From Molanna angustata (Eukaryota; Arthropoda; Insecta; Trichoptera; Molannidae), in NCBI GenBank assembly GCA_963576475.1, contig OY754981.1, forward strand, positions 27,814,132 to 27,878,131: 64,000 nucleotides of DNA, read 5' to 3'. Shown here piece after piece: positions 1 to 11,039 of the stretch (the stretch's first letter is position 1; every line of letters begins with the position of its first letter). Under the pieces are notes generated by a model that was not told the DNA's origin, did not search any database, and saw only the letters and a program-made list of their open reading frames with translations. The position numbers were made by a program, and so were the translations under genes.

Positions 1-205
1 GAAACGTAATTATTGCTTTGATTTAGAACAAAAAAAAAACAAAACGACATATAGATAACAAAATACTTAGTTGACATAATAAATTTAACGATAATCAACT
101 AACATATAAATTATGGATAAATATAGACTTAATAGTGGCGTTTATCTGAGTTCAAAAACACCGTCATGTTGATAATAAGAAGGTTGAATTTATTTATAGA
201 AACAA
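1..205. other. Left flank, no feature seen
   Basis: AT-rich sequence upstream of the Harbinger element. No reading frame, repeat or RNA feature could be supported. Confidence 0.5.
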
Positions 206-223
206 ACAGTCTTATTCATAATA
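206..223 (+). repeat. Harbinger left terminal inverted repeat
   Basis: 18 bp that match the reverse complement of 6209-6226 exactly. Homology between the two ends becomes patchy further in. Confidence 0.75.
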
Positions 224-449
224 TTACCTTATATTGTTGTATTAACATTATATAACTAAAACACAGTATAAGCACTTATACTCTTGACTATTCATAATAA
301 CTTTTATATACCAATATAACAATATCGTTGCTATGTTACTGTTTGAGCTGGCAACGTCGGAAATCGCGTGTTTTTTCCGGTAATTTGACAGTTGTTGCAT
401 TTGCATCATTTTGAGTTTATTGTGCGCATTTTTTATTATAAATAATAAA

Positions 450-2452
450 ATGAATAATATTCCGAAAATGAATATTAAAGACAAAAAAAACCGCAGCGAA
501 AATTGGAGCAACACTGAAAAAGTGAGTAATAAGTGTATCCATGTGTTCATTCTCATTAAATATTATCTTATAGGTTATGTATTTTTTGATTATTCAGTAC
601 ATGTGATCATATTTATAATTATCCGGTTTATTTTTATTTACAGAGCCTTCTAATGGAATTAATTAGATCAAAATTAAATGTGATTGGTGACAAAAATACA
701 GACACCAACACAAACAATAAGAAAAAAGTCGCGTGGGCTAGTATTTGCGAAAAGTAAGTATGCGAATTTAATAATATTCTTATAAATTCTCAAATTATAT
801 TCTAGTAAGTTGAATAATGAGCGTTGTACTAATCATACCATTAAATATTTCTTTAAATTCGTTTTCAGTTTTAATGCGTTGACTGGAAAATCCAGGACAA
901 TAAATCAGGCCAAGGCCCAATTCAATATAATTAAAATGAATGCTAAGAAGCAAGTAAATTCATATAGAAAGGAAATAAAAAAGACAGGAGGTGGACCAGC
1001 ACCGCCACTTCCACCTGTTGATGCAGACAACATCATTGCTTGGCTGCCCCAAGAATTCGTCAGAGACGAAAATATATTTGACAGTGATGGTATGAATGAG
1101 GTAAGAAAATGCATTAACTCTGTCCAAAAAATATGTTTTTTAAAAAAGTGTCTAATTGAATTAATTAAATTTTGTTGTTTTCATAGTTCGTTTGACTCAT
1201 CACAATTTTTGCTTACATATTTCTATGTTATACCTATCTAAACTTATGCTTTGTTTGCATCAATTTGTTACAGATCAACACACAGGAACCAGTCGCTGAA
1301 GAATCAGCAGAAGTTGTGGTAGATAATCTTATGGATGAAGACGTCAATGATAATGTAAATATAATTCATATATACATACCATCACGACATTTCTATTGGG
1401 ATAGGCAGAGAAGACCGAATGCCACAATATTCTTTCTTGACATACCAAACGTTTTTGCTTTATTCATGTTCATGCATATCTTCTTAAATGTTTTCTTATT
1501 AATTATCACCACTTCTATTCCCATTTTCTAGATACCATTTATAATAGTCATGCAAGCCATTTCTTATTCGACCCCTGCATCTCATACCACTGATTACTTT
1601 TTATGTCTTTTTTTATGTTTATTCATATACATACTGTCCTCATGAATTTATTATTATTTGTATAAATGTTTTTGGGAATTATAAATAACAAATAGCATTT
1701 TTTTGGTATCAAAACATACATTTATTTTAAGTATAGGTATAGCATTTTTAATTCTTAGGTACTAAATTATTTGCAGTAATATGCTTCATAAGTAAATAAA
1801 ATTAAAAGAAGGAATATTATAGATGTATAGTTGATTCATGAATATATAAGTAATTTAGAATAATAATATAATTACTATGATTTAATATTCTTTCAGAACA
1901 TTATTGAAGATGTTTTTGAAAATTCTACAAAAATTAATGAGAATGTTATTGAAACCCCCAAAATTACCGAGGATTTTATTGAGGACATAACGCCTAAGAA
2001 GGTAACATTATTAAATAACTTGTGAAAAGATAATATCTAATGAAAAATAAATATTATCTAATGATACAATTAAGTTATACCAAAAATCACTTATGTTTTT
2101 GTCTAAAATAAATATTGTTTCTTTACAGATATCGTCTGGTTTTCATATTAAATCAAAAAAAACACCGAAGAACAGTAATATGAACATAAACAAAGAAATA
2201 ACTAGACAAGTAACTTCAATTGCAGAAGTAGAAATAGAAAATAAAAAAAAAATATATTCGATTAAATTAGAAAACGCTAAGAAAAAATCAAAATACTTAG
2301 AAATAGCCAATACAATTGCAGAAAAAGATATGGAACATAAATTAGAATTACACGAAATAAGTATTGAAATTGCTAAGAAGGAGTCGCGTAACTTAGACCT
2401 AAAATACAAGATAATGTTATTAGAATATAATAAACTAATGGCAGAGGAATAA
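450..2452 (+). CDS. Harbinger Myb/SANT-like DNA-binding protein, six exons
   Basis: The accessory DNA-binding protein of a PIF/Harbinger transposon; in this family it binds the element and helps bring the transposase to DNA. The exons I infer are 450-521, 644-753, 869-1100, 1274-1354, 1897-2001 and 2129-2452. All have GT/AG borders, and joining them gives one frame of 307 codons. Residues about 16-95 form a zeste/Myb_DNA-bind_5-like domain: an N-terminal NWSNTEK, then LLMELIRSKL, a second Trp in VAWASICENF, and TGKSRTINQAKAQF. A Pro/Gly linker follows (GGGPAPPLPP), then an acidic segment ending in IAWLPQEF and DENIFDSDGMNE. The C-terminal 100 residues are Lys/Glu-rich and likely coiled coil. 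Intron 4 is long because a LINE fragment inserted in it. ATG 450 is the first Met consistent with the domain. Splicing is inferred from sequence only. Confidence 0.8.
1366..1600 (-). mobile_element. RTE-like LINE 3' fragment inside intron 4
   Basis: On the minus strand this reads as the degraded C-terminus of the RTE-like LINE seen elsewhere in the window. It starts from the terminal ATGGTATGTATA type tail near 1370 and passes through the segment matching the GRPRKGWHDH region of better copies. It carries stops and substitutions. Its position in an intron spares the Myb-like frame. Confidence 0.6.
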
Positions 2453-4255
2453 AGGTTTGTAAATTTATATTGACAGTTAATACATGAAAAAATATTTTAC
2501 GAACATGTGCAAAGTGTGATTAATTTATATTTTTACATTGTTTAAAAATTCAGTTAGTATTCTGAAACAAACAAGTACACACATACTACAATGGATATAA
2601 TTGTTAGCATTGTAAGACACATACACCACATCATTTTCTAAAATTAATATGAAATACAAGAGTGGAATTAACACTGACACCAATAATTTATATAATATAA
2701 TTTTATTTTTATTTCAGATAATGATCCAAAAAAGACAATTTTCGGAAAAAAGACATGGTTTATTTTCGTATAAAAAATATATCATCATTCCTCTAGACAA
2801 GTAACTCCTCTACCTTAGAATACGCCTCTACCGTAACGCCTCTACCTTAGAATATTTGTAATATATCATCAATTAATTTTAATAATTATTTTGTATTTGC
2901 AATTGGGTTTCTTCGACGGTATTCCCAAACCGTCTGATAATGAAAAATAAACCAATTTTATTTTACACTTTTTTATTTACTTTCTTTCCCATTCCAACAT
3001 ATGCATATGAGACATGTACATGGCAGAAAAAATCATCCATGTTGAATAAATGCCACAAAAATGAGCCAACACTAAACTCTCCACACCTTTTTCTTCCGAT
3101 AGTATATTTTTATGTTAAGATGGATAAACTATTAATGCAGTATGGTGAAGAATGCTTATGTTGTATGAAATATTTTAATAAAAGCAGACAAATTTTGTTT
3201 TAAAGAACACGAGTGCATTTTGAAAATTTTGACACGTGATATCATATGAAGTAATTTTATGTTATTCATGGAAAGCTAATCAGTTCTATGTTCAAGCTCT
3301 TTACATTATAACATAAAATCAAATTACTGAACTTTTCCATACATAAGAAATTTATCTAATTATATACATTTTTATTCATTCTAAATGTTACTACCAGGAT
3401 TATAAATAATCTAACGATAGTGTATTTTTATGTTGAGATAGACAAACTATTAATGCAGTATGGTGAAGAATGCTTATGTTGTATGAAATATTTTAATAAA
3501 AGCAGATACATTTTGTTTTAAAGAACACGATTGCATTTTGAAAATTTTGACACGTGATATCATATGAAGTAATTTTATGTTATTCATGGAAAGCTAATCA
3601 GTTCTATGTTCAAGCTCTTTACATTATAACTTGAAATCAAATTACTGAACTTTTCCATACATAAGAAATTTATCTAATTATATACATTTTTATTCATTCT
3701 AAATGTTACTACCAGGATTATAAATTTTCTGACGATAGTATATTTTTATGTTAAGATAGACAAACTATTAATGCAGTATAAAATAGCAGTTACCACATTC
3801 TGGAGACTTCCAATATTCATACATTTATTTCAAAATTGTATAATATACTGTCTGTTTCCAGAATTGTCTGTCTGTTTCCAGAATAAAATAAAATCATTGA
3901 GTAAAATCTGGTTGTGTGGCCATGATTCAATTTGTCTGGTTTCCTTTTCTATGGGTTAGGAAGGTCAGATGGCAGTCGCTTCAATGTAATAATCAGACTC
4001 GCCAATTCCATGTTCATGGTCAAAGCGTACCCCTATAGAAACGGGACAAAGCGCTAGGATGAAGAAGATCAACATGATCACATTAAAAGTCCTTAAAAAT
4101 ATGTTCTTATGAAGTTTGCTCTTATTATATTTCCTCTTATAGATACATTATTTTCATTCCTGATTATATCATGTTCTTCTGCTGTCTCATGTTCTACTGT
4201 GTCATTTACGGTATCTGAAATTAAATGATACATAAGATATACAAATAATGACATC
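2453..4255. other. Spacer between the two convergent Harbinger genes
   Basis: AT-rich, with no supported coding sequence. It contains the 318-bp tandem repeat described separately. The short open frames here (for example 2940-3203) are not conserved between the tandem copies and look accidental. Confidence 0.55.
3097..3779 (+). repeat. 318-bp tandem repeat, 2.15 copies
   Basis: The unit starts CGATAGTATATTTTTATG at 3097, again at 3415 and at 3733, so the period is 318 bp. The first two copies are nearly identical. The third stops after about 47 bp, following ATGCAGTAT. It lies wholly inside the Harbinger element between its two genes. Confidence 0.9.
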
Positions 4256-4345
4256 ACTGGTTAGTTGGAAGAAATTGCCATTTGGCAATAAACTCACCAC
4301 TTGCGCAGGGTGCAAGGAAGAATTGTTTATTATTATTTATTTAAC
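4256..4345 (+). mobile_element. SINE-B 3' fragment
   Basis: Contains the block CTGGTTAGTTGGAAGAAATT, then GCCATTTGGCAATAAACTC and ACTTGCGCAGGGTGCAAG. This is shared with 40731-40815 and, inverted, with 50170-50230. It is the 3' part of the tRNA-headed SINE called SINE-B here. The tRNA-like head is missing. Confidence 0.7.
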
Positions 4346-4398
4346 ATATATGTAAGTATGAAAATTTTTCATGGTATTGACACAATTATTTATATATA

Positions 4399-4565
4399 TT
4401 TTTTGAAAAGAATGAATATGTCTTTGTAACAAGTACATATACATCCTCATACATAAAGCTAAGCAAAAGAGCTTGTGCTATAGGTGAACGGAAATCAGTT
4501 GCAGCAGGATTTGAACTCGCGACCACTGGATTTCTAACCCAGCGCGCTAACTGATCTGCCACATA
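4399..4565 (-). mobile_element. SINE-A, tRNA-headed, minus strand
   Basis: The reverse complement has a tRNA-like head: GGCAGATCAGTTAGCGCGC as A-box region and GAGTTCAAATCC as B box. A non-tRNA body follows, ending in the AAGTACATATACA stretch. It matches the better-preserved copy at 60914-61090. It lies at the 3' end of the transposase gene. Confidence 0.8.
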
Positions 4566-5886
4566 TTGTTAGTAAAACTAGTTCATTATCAAATGCCTTA
4601 TTACTTTTAAAATTTTCGAGTTTACCTTCAATATTGTCATTGAAATCAATTGCAATATTATGCAATACCGTAAGAGCAACAATCAAGATTTTGCTGTTGT
4701 CTAATGACACTGTCAAGCCTCGTAATAGACATCGAAACCTTTGCTTCCACACTCCAAAACATCTTTCAACGGTATTCCTAGTAGCAATTTGTGCCGCATT
4801 GTATCTCTCCTCTTGTATATTTCTAGGATTTAATATTGGTGTGAAAAGATTCCCAGTGCAGGCATAACCGGAATCTCCTAAGAGTCTTCCATAAAATTCA
4901 TTATTTTCCAATTTATCTTTTATACATGATTCGTTATAAATCCTTGAATCATGTGTGCTTCCACGCCATCTGGATATAATGTCTCTGATTTTTAATTTGG
5001 CATCACACACAACCTGAAAGGAAATAAGCACACTAAATTATTTTGTTAAAATATTTGTGAATAATTTGTTAATGTACTATAAATTTCATAAAATAAAATT
5101 AAAAGTCGAAAATATTAAAATAAATACCTGCACGTTTAAAGAATAATATCCCTTTCTATTTATGAAATATTGAGCATTTTCTCCACCATTTTTTTTTATT
5201 TTGATGTGTGTGCAATCTATGGCGCCTATCACATTTGGGAAGTTTTTAATTGCTTTAAACCTATTCATTACATCTAGTTGTTCTGCAGATGAACTTGGCA
5301 TTTTTATATAAGTTGAACTAAGACGTGCAATAGCTCGAGCTACTCTGCTACAAATTCGCGAAACTGTTGGCTGACTAAGTCCATGAAGATCACCTGCATC
5401 ATCTTGTACCTGTAGGCAATAAAAACTAATTACAATAAATTATTCGTCAATACATTAATACAAAAAGCTCGCAAGGAAGTGACATAATAATATTATTAAT
5501 AAATTATATAATGAAGTTTGGTATTACAAATTTATAGTAACCATAAGTGTATAAATATCTTGGAGGAGTTAATAATAATAATGTCAGTAAGAACTAACCT
5601 CACTTCTAGCCCAGCTACGAATTGCAACAAGTACTTGTAATTCCGCTGACACTGCACCACCTCTCGTGTTTTTAGTAATCTCAGAAGATATTAATGATAT
5701 TATGAACCGTACAGTTTCTTTTTTGAAACGATATTTGTTTTTAAATTCGGCTTCATTATAAATAATGAATGGAGAACACCGTTCCTTATACACTTTTCGC
5801 GCGGGCATTTGTCTACCGGTGATAGCGAATTCATTTATTTGTGCAATTGAATTGAAAGCAGAAACAATATTCACAAAATTGTCCAT
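4534..5886 (-). CDS. HARBI1-like PIF/Harbinger transposase, three exons
   Basis: The DDE transposase that cuts and pastes the element. On the minus strand the exons I infer are 5886-5599, 5409-5128 and 5013-4534, with GT/AG borders and an uninterrupted joined frame of 349 codons, about the usual length for HARBI1-type proteins. The N-terminus has the family segment FKNKYRFKKETVRFIISL. Exon 2 holds a helix-turn-helix-like DLHGLSQPTVSRICSRVARA and the first catalytic Asp in IGAIDCTHI (D161). Exon 3 has RWRGSTHDSRI, the second Asp in LLGDSGYAC (D237) and the catalytic Glu in TVERCFGVWK (E273), giving the D-35-E spacing. The last ten or so codons run into SINE-A, so the natural C-terminus is probably altered. 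The gene converges on the Myb-like gene. Confidence 0.88.
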
Positions 5887-6208
5887 TTTAATTAGGTATA
5901 TTGGTAAATTTTGATACAAGAAACACAAAATTCACGCCGCTTCGCAATTTCACAAGACACAAACCCACAAACGTCAAAAATTGTTTAACATAATAACATT
6001 AATAACATCGACAATCGGCACTATTCGGGAATCATCGGAAATGTTCGGTCCCTATTTGGCTTTATATTGCTGTTAAAACAGCCTGGGACCGTGTATATCT
6101 TATATTGGCGTAATGTAGCCGTTATATAGCAGTATTGCCTTATATATGATATTATGAATAGTAATTTTCAGTATTGTTGTTATACACTGTTTTAAACCTA
6201 ACATAAGT

Positions 6209-6226
6209 TATTATGAATAAGACTGT
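6209..6226 (-). repeat. Harbinger right terminal inverted repeat
   Basis: Exact reverse complement of 206-223. The three bases after position 6225 are TAA, the usual Harbinger target; the left flank has AAA. Confidence 0.75.
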
Positions 6227-6784
6227 AAGTGTTTATAAAATATGTACTGGATATTACTGTTGTTTATAATATCTAGACGGATAAGAAAAATAATCAAATA
6301 ATATAAAATGAATCTCGAGACGTGCTTATAGCATTGAAAACACTTGAGTGTATCAAACTTGCAAGTATGTAAAAGTAAAAATTTTCTGCCAGACGGCAAT
6401 TTCTTCTTTGAAACAAAGGGCTAAAAATTGAATGTGCCTACATTCAAGAAACATAAATATAACCTAAAATATGGCGTTATGTACGACAAAGGATTTTATA
6501 TTAAGCATACCAACTTGACGTTTCGTGTGTACATAGTACACACGAAAAATTCAATGAATGGGAATAAAATTCACAAAAAACACAAATTAAAAAAAACATT
6601 ATTTTGTTTTTAAATTTTAAGTTCACCGCGTGACAAATTCAATGATAAACAAACCCACTTTAAAACGGAGACTAAAATATTGTCACTGAAATAATGATAA
6701 AACATATAAAGAACACTTTTGACGGATTAGTTTTATTATGTTTTTTAATTCGGAGTTCGCGGCGTTTGAAATTCAAATTTGACA
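6227..6784. other. AT-rich flank with a short perfect hairpin
   Basis: No coding sequence supported. A hairpin at 6521-6547 has 12-bp perfect arms (TTTCGTGTGTAC) around a 3-nt loop. Its function is unknown; it is short enough to be chance or a MITE remnant. Confidence 0.45.
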
Positions 6785-6900
6785 TTTGTGATGGCGCGCG
6801 CACGCGCCTGTGAGCGCCATGCCACCAACCGAGGGGCCGGAGATGCAAAAACTGAGGACCGCGGTGCGATCGACGCGCCGCTATACGGTGAGAGGGAGAC
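6785..6900. other. CpG-rich island in AT-rich DNA
   Basis: About 115 bp that is conspicuously rich in G, C and CpG (GGCGCGCGCACGCG, GGACCGCGGTGCGATCGACG) between AT-rich flanks. Open frames cross it on both strands, as expected of GC-rich DNA, and none resembles a known protein. It could be a promoter fragment, the head of an unrecognised repeat, or an exon remnant. Confidence 0.4.
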
Positions 6901-7264
6901 AGACATACAGAAAAAAAAACATACAAAAAAAGCAACAGCGGGACGTCATTATAAAAAGCTTCATTCACACGTTACACATGTATGCATTACAAGTACTTAC
7001 CCATACACAACTATACGTTTAATTCTTATACACGAGATATGTAAAACAAGCTTAACTTGTCCCAAACAATTAAGGACAGCGAATCGACTTATTTATTTCT
7101 TGACGTTTCAAACACAAAAAAAATATCCCTAAATATATTTATTAGCACTAAATTTAAGAATATCTAAATATAAAGTAAGTATAGAAGCGAACTTGTAGGT
7201 ACTTACATAATTATTACAAACATAAGTAGAACTATCGACAAACATCACATGGGCTGCGCAGAAC

Positions 7265-7425
7265 ATTTTTTTGACAAATCAATATCTCAATAGAGACGAA
7301 TTGAGAATATAAGAGGAGAACCGGGAAATAAAGGCACCTACGACCTGCATGTCATCGGCTGGTTTACGTGATCACTTTAAGCGCTTGTGCAACGTTCAAC
7401 AATTAAGCCTTTTTATTGAGTTTTT
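7265..7425 (+). repeat. Repeat M, single arm
   Basis: Shares ATCTCAATAGAGACGAA, GGAGAACCGGGAAAT, TCATCGGCTGGTTTACGTGA and GCAACGTTCA with the copy in 23519-23690 and with the foldback copy 44829-45434. Only one arm is present. A run of T precedes it, as in the 23.5-kb copy. Confidence 0.7.
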
Positions 7426-7469
7426 TTTATTTTATTATTTTTTTTTATTTTTTTTTTTTTTTTTTTTTT

Positions 7470-7633
7470 AAATGTATATGTTCTTGTTAAACAAGTACAT
7501 ATACATCTTCCTACGTTCCCGAAAATAAGCAAATAAATGCTTGTACGTGAACGAAATCGGTCGAGGCAGGATTCGAACTCGCGACCACTGGATTACTAGC
7601 CCAGCGCGATAACCGCTCTGCCACCGACCCATC
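7470..7633 (-). mobile_element. SINE-A, minus strand
   Basis: The reverse complement has a tRNA-like head with GGTCGGTGGCAGAGCGGTTA and B box GAGTTCGAATCC. The anticodon-loop region is GGGCTAGTAATCC, and the body matches 60914-61090. A long T run at 7420-7469 abuts its 3' side. Confidence 0.8.
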
Positions 7634-7639
7634 TAATTT

Positions 7640-8125
7640 TTGAATGTTTTATATTATATATTATTATTCATTAATATGGAAGCCGATCGTAAAAATATTG
7701 ATGTTGTGAAGTCAAATATATTGATTCAGTATAACATTCTCGTATTTCTAAAAAATATACTTTCCTAAAACAATATAAATATATAAAAAAGGTAGAAAAG
7801 ATATTGATATTTTAATACTCACAATCTCACGAAGATGGTGAAGAAATCGGATGAAAATTATCAACAGTTTACTAAAAGAAGTATTTGTTGGTATTTGGTA
7901 CTCACCTGAAATAAAAAAAAAACAAATAAGTAAATACAGTATCTAGTAAATAAGTACATTAAAAAATAAGAGCCTATTCATGACACGATCTTTATACGTT
8001 ATTTTCTTGTCATGATCTTAAAAGTGTCATAAAAATTCGTTTAAATCAAAGTTTAGTGTGAAATTGTCATTAATTTATGTATAAATTAACATTATTATTT
8101 TTTTATCTAAAAGAATTCTAAAGTT
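7640..8125. other. AT-rich DNA, nothing recognised
   Basis: No supported gene or repeat. Confidence 0.4.
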
Positions 8126-8129
8126 TGAT

Positions 8130-8540
8130 ACTCCTCTAAATCAACCTCATGGAAATAAACATGAATATGGAATAGTCGAAGTCCTGATAATATTACGTCG
8201 TCTATCTCACTAAACATCTTCAAGAAAAGGTTAAAGCAAAAATATTAATTTATCTGACAACACCTGATTACATCTTCCTCTCCTCTTCTTTTCCTTATCT
8301 TTAGTTTTCCTACCATTGCTATGAATTGTTCTTATATGCTATCTTCTTTGTTTTTTTTTTAATTTTCTTCTGCTATCTTTATTTATTTTGTAATGTGATT
8401 AACTTATTGCCATAGTACACACTGTTTTGTATATTTGACATTTACTCTGGTTGGTTGGAAGAAATTTCCATTAGGCAATAATCCCGCCAGCGTACTAATT
8501 ATATGTACAGAAAGATTCAAATAAATAAATAAAAAAAATA
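8130..8540 (+). mobile_element. LINE 3' end: ORF2 tail, 3' UTR and SINE-B-like terminus
   Basis: 8160-8275 translates to a segment like LNIFKKRLKQKY, typical of the extreme C-terminus of Jockey/CR1-type LINE ORF2. A related copy lies at 49085-49215. About 200 bp downstream the sequence ends with CTGGTTGGTTGGAAGAAATT and TTAGGCAATAA, which resembles the 3' end of SINE-B. If this is one element, SINE-B has borrowed the tail of this LINE. Confidence 0.5.
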
Positions 8541-8577
8541 TTTGTCAAAAACTATAAATGTTTAAAAAATTAATTCT

Positions 8578-8815
8578 AGTCATATACTTGAGAGAGAAAA
8601 CCAAAATAACAGACGTTGTCCAAATGGTTGCCAAGCAGAAGTGGAGCTGGGCAGGGCATGTCGCCTGAAGTACAGAATACAGATGGGAAAAAAAAGGTTG
8701 TCTGATGGATGCAGTCTGCCCAAGATAGGGAGCTGTGGAGGTCTTAGGAGAGGCCTATGTCCAGTACTGGATGAAAGAGGGCTGAAGAAGAAGACTCGAA
8801 TTATTTGAGAAGGAT
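8578..8815 (+). pseudogene. Degraded RTE-type LINE C-terminus
   Basis: Frame pieces read EKTKITDVVQMVAKQKWSW then AGHVA, and WMQSAQDRELWRS. Both match the C-terminal region of RTE-clade reverse transcriptases (the W-x-GH-x-A motif and the terminal QDR-x-LWRS-x-GEAY block). Stops and frameshifts show it is dead. A sister fragment is at 53935-54330. The clade is assigned from memory of the motif, not by search. Confidence 0.6.
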
Positions 8816-8829
8816 TTTGAAGGACCACT

Positions 8830-10585
8830 AAGATGATTAGGTTAAAATGATATCAAACAAAACGGAGTCTCGCTTCGAATTCGCAGATGACGTTGTGCGT
8901 ATCTTGAGACATTGTTTGGTCCAATTATGATTTAGTATTTTTGTGGTGCACATATTACTTAGAACGGGATATATTAATTTATTGTAAGCAAGCAATTACT
9001 ATGTACAATGTTGCCATGCAGTGGCTGTGTACATAAAGTATTCAATGTTATCTAAATGATTCCTCGCAATAAACCAAATATTTTAGATAATCCAGTAAGT
9101 TATCTTAATGGGAAAAAATGCTGTGTTTAATGACTCATTCGTATTACATGCGATAATATCTAAAAATTATTGCACATTTTGAGAGAATCAAACAATTATA
9201 TATTTGCTGGTGTTTGGGCTAACAACAAGATATTTTTTCTGACAATCTAATGACAATCATTTTACATGCATTGGTGCTCGTTGAAAAATTGACATTTAAA
9301 ACTTTCCACTAATACATAGTAGTACAGATATTCACTAGGGAAATACGAGATATGTTTATAGAGTAGAAACTGTTTGTAGATACTGGATAGGAATGTTTGT
9401 AGATATTGGGATATTCCAAGTTGCCCTAGACAGAGATAATAATATTCGTGTAATACTCATCGTTGGAAGACCTGACACGCCACGCAAAGAAAATAGGGAA
9501 AGTAAAAACTGACACGATATTTTGAATTTATAAAATAAAAATGTCATTTTTTCATACTTTGAGTACTGAAATTTATACCATGGAAGAGAACATCGTTCTA
9601 GAAAGTAAACGTATCATATAATTTATAAGTATTTATTAATGGTTTTATTTATGTGATAAATTGATAATGTCAATCAAAAAATATTCATGTAAAAACTAAA
9701 AGATTAAATAAACAAAATGGCAATTAGAGAGCAAATACTAAGAATATTATGCCACAGATAAAAAAACTTTAAAATTCGGTAAGGTTGTAAATAATCATTA
9801 TGCACTTGGAATGCATGTGGGTGTTGTTGGGTAGGCACTGTCAGTAGGTAGGTACCTAATATTTTTAGCAAGCAACACCGAAGAAGATGGCGCCTGTTTG
9901 GGCGGGAAAGTTATAGCGGAAGTTGGCGGTCACAGGCTATTATGGTCAATACATCATTTTGTATCTTATACAGGTACCTACAACGCACCTGATAATATTA
10001 ATGTCGATAAAACGGGATCACGATAAATAAAATTAAAAATATACGATCTATAAAATACGCGAAGTATCGTACGTATGAGAAAGATAATACCAAACTAGAA
10101 AGAATGTTCGATTTTAAACGATAAAGCATTTAAAAATACTTGATATTACTTCTTACGATGTAGTATAAAACGCAAAAAATCCTTATTCGTAACAAATAAA
10201 GAACAAAAGGTGTAGATTTATATTATGTATATTTTGCATGCCGAAAACTTAAATCACGAGCTTAGAATAATTGTGATAGGTAGAACTAGTGTTATAAAAA
10301 CGTAATTAAGCGTTAAAATACGCTAAACACCATCAATAACGTCAGTAATAAATTATTTGTCTGAAAGAGATCGAATCAAATAGAAAAATCGACCAAGGGA
10401 AATATGGCACGATCAATGAAATGAGTTGTTGAGAAATAAGATCTGGTTTTTGGATTAAAACTTTTTCTCAGAGTGATCTACAGGTAAAGTAGCTATAGAT
10501 GTTTGCTATGAAATATAATACACTGCATGCCGTAAAGTGTCATTTGACGTACTGAATCTGAGGTTTAATCCATGATCAGTTTGTT
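8830..10585. other. AT-rich region, mostly featureless
   Basis: No coding sequence supported. A short GC-richer patch at 9885-9950 contains ATGGCGCCTG and TTTGGGCGGGAAAG, the latter similar to an E2F-type site, but the frame from that ATG closes after nine codons. Confidence 0.4.
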
Positions 10586-10588
10586 GTA

Positions 10589-10669
10589 ATGAAGAAGGCG
10601 GTATTAGCTGCTGTGGGATCTGCGGTTGTGGTTGCAACAGCACATGGAAATTACGATGCATTAGAATAA
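10589..10669 (+). CDS. Possible small ORF with signal-like N-terminus
   Basis: A 26-codon frame, MKKAVLAAVGSAVVVATAHG followed by NYDALE and two stops. Two Lys then a hydrophobic Ala/Val stretch ending Ala-x-Gly resembles a secretory signal peptide. AATAAA overlaps the stop region. It could be a first exon or a micropeptide, but a frame this short also arises by chance. No family recognised. Confidence 0.2.
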   Translation: MKKAVLAAVGSAVVVATAHGNYDALE

Positions 10670-10814
10670 TAAACATGTTTTCAATTTTTAATTCGAAAGA
10701 TAGAAGAAGTTTAGATTGTACCTATTTAATAAAATAAGATGTTTTAATTTCAACGTTATTTCTCCTTGATAGTTTTAAGAGCGTATAAAATATAAAGTAC
10801 AATAAATGAAAGAT

Positions 10815-11035
10815 TCTTCCCTCAGGTGTTCCACAAGGATCTCTTTTGGGACCCCTCTTGTTTATTACTTTTATGTTTTAAAAAATAAATTTTCTTTTTA
10901 GAATACGTGTTTTTTACCGATGATGTTTTCATATTTTTATAATAACATACTAATGATTTTTATCGAGAAGTGACAGTTTTAAACATTGAAAAATGGATAA
11001 TAAAATACAATATGAAAATAAGCGAACTGTTTTAA
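10815..11035 (+). pseudogene. LINE reverse-transcriptase fragment
   Basis: From 10822 the frame reads SGVPQGSLLGPLLFITF, the conserved LINE RT block preceding the catalytic region. It then stops. About 60 bp on, FTDDVFIF resembles a decayed F/YADD catalytic box. Near 10980, a frame similar to LNIEKWIIKYNMKIS fits the next RT segment. Clearly inactive; probably Jockey/CR1-type. Confidence 0.65.
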
Positions 11036-11039
11036 CGGG

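Larger units (their letters stand above)
206..6226. mobile_element. PIF/Harbinger DNA transposon, nearly complete
   Basis: An element of about 6.0 kb bounded by an 18-bp perfect terminal inverted repeat starting ACAGTCTTATTC. It contains the two genes expected of an autonomous PIF/Harbinger transposon in convergent order: a Myb/SANT-like protein on + and a DDE transposase on -. A shorter subterminal motif (ACTATTCATAATA type) recurs inverted near 287-299 and 6150-6162. If the element starts at the C of CAGTC, the flanks are AAA on the left and TAA on the right, close to the family's usual TWA target duplication but with one mismatch. Later insertions inside it are an RTE-like LINE fragment in an intron and two SINE pieces near 4.3-4.6 kb. 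Both genes keep open frames and good splice signals, so it may be young or recently active. Confidence 0.85.

Noticed and set aside
7420..7470. Long T run as a terminator or poly(A) tail of a gene
   Set aside because: It abuts SINE-A and repeat M and is explained by retroelement tails.
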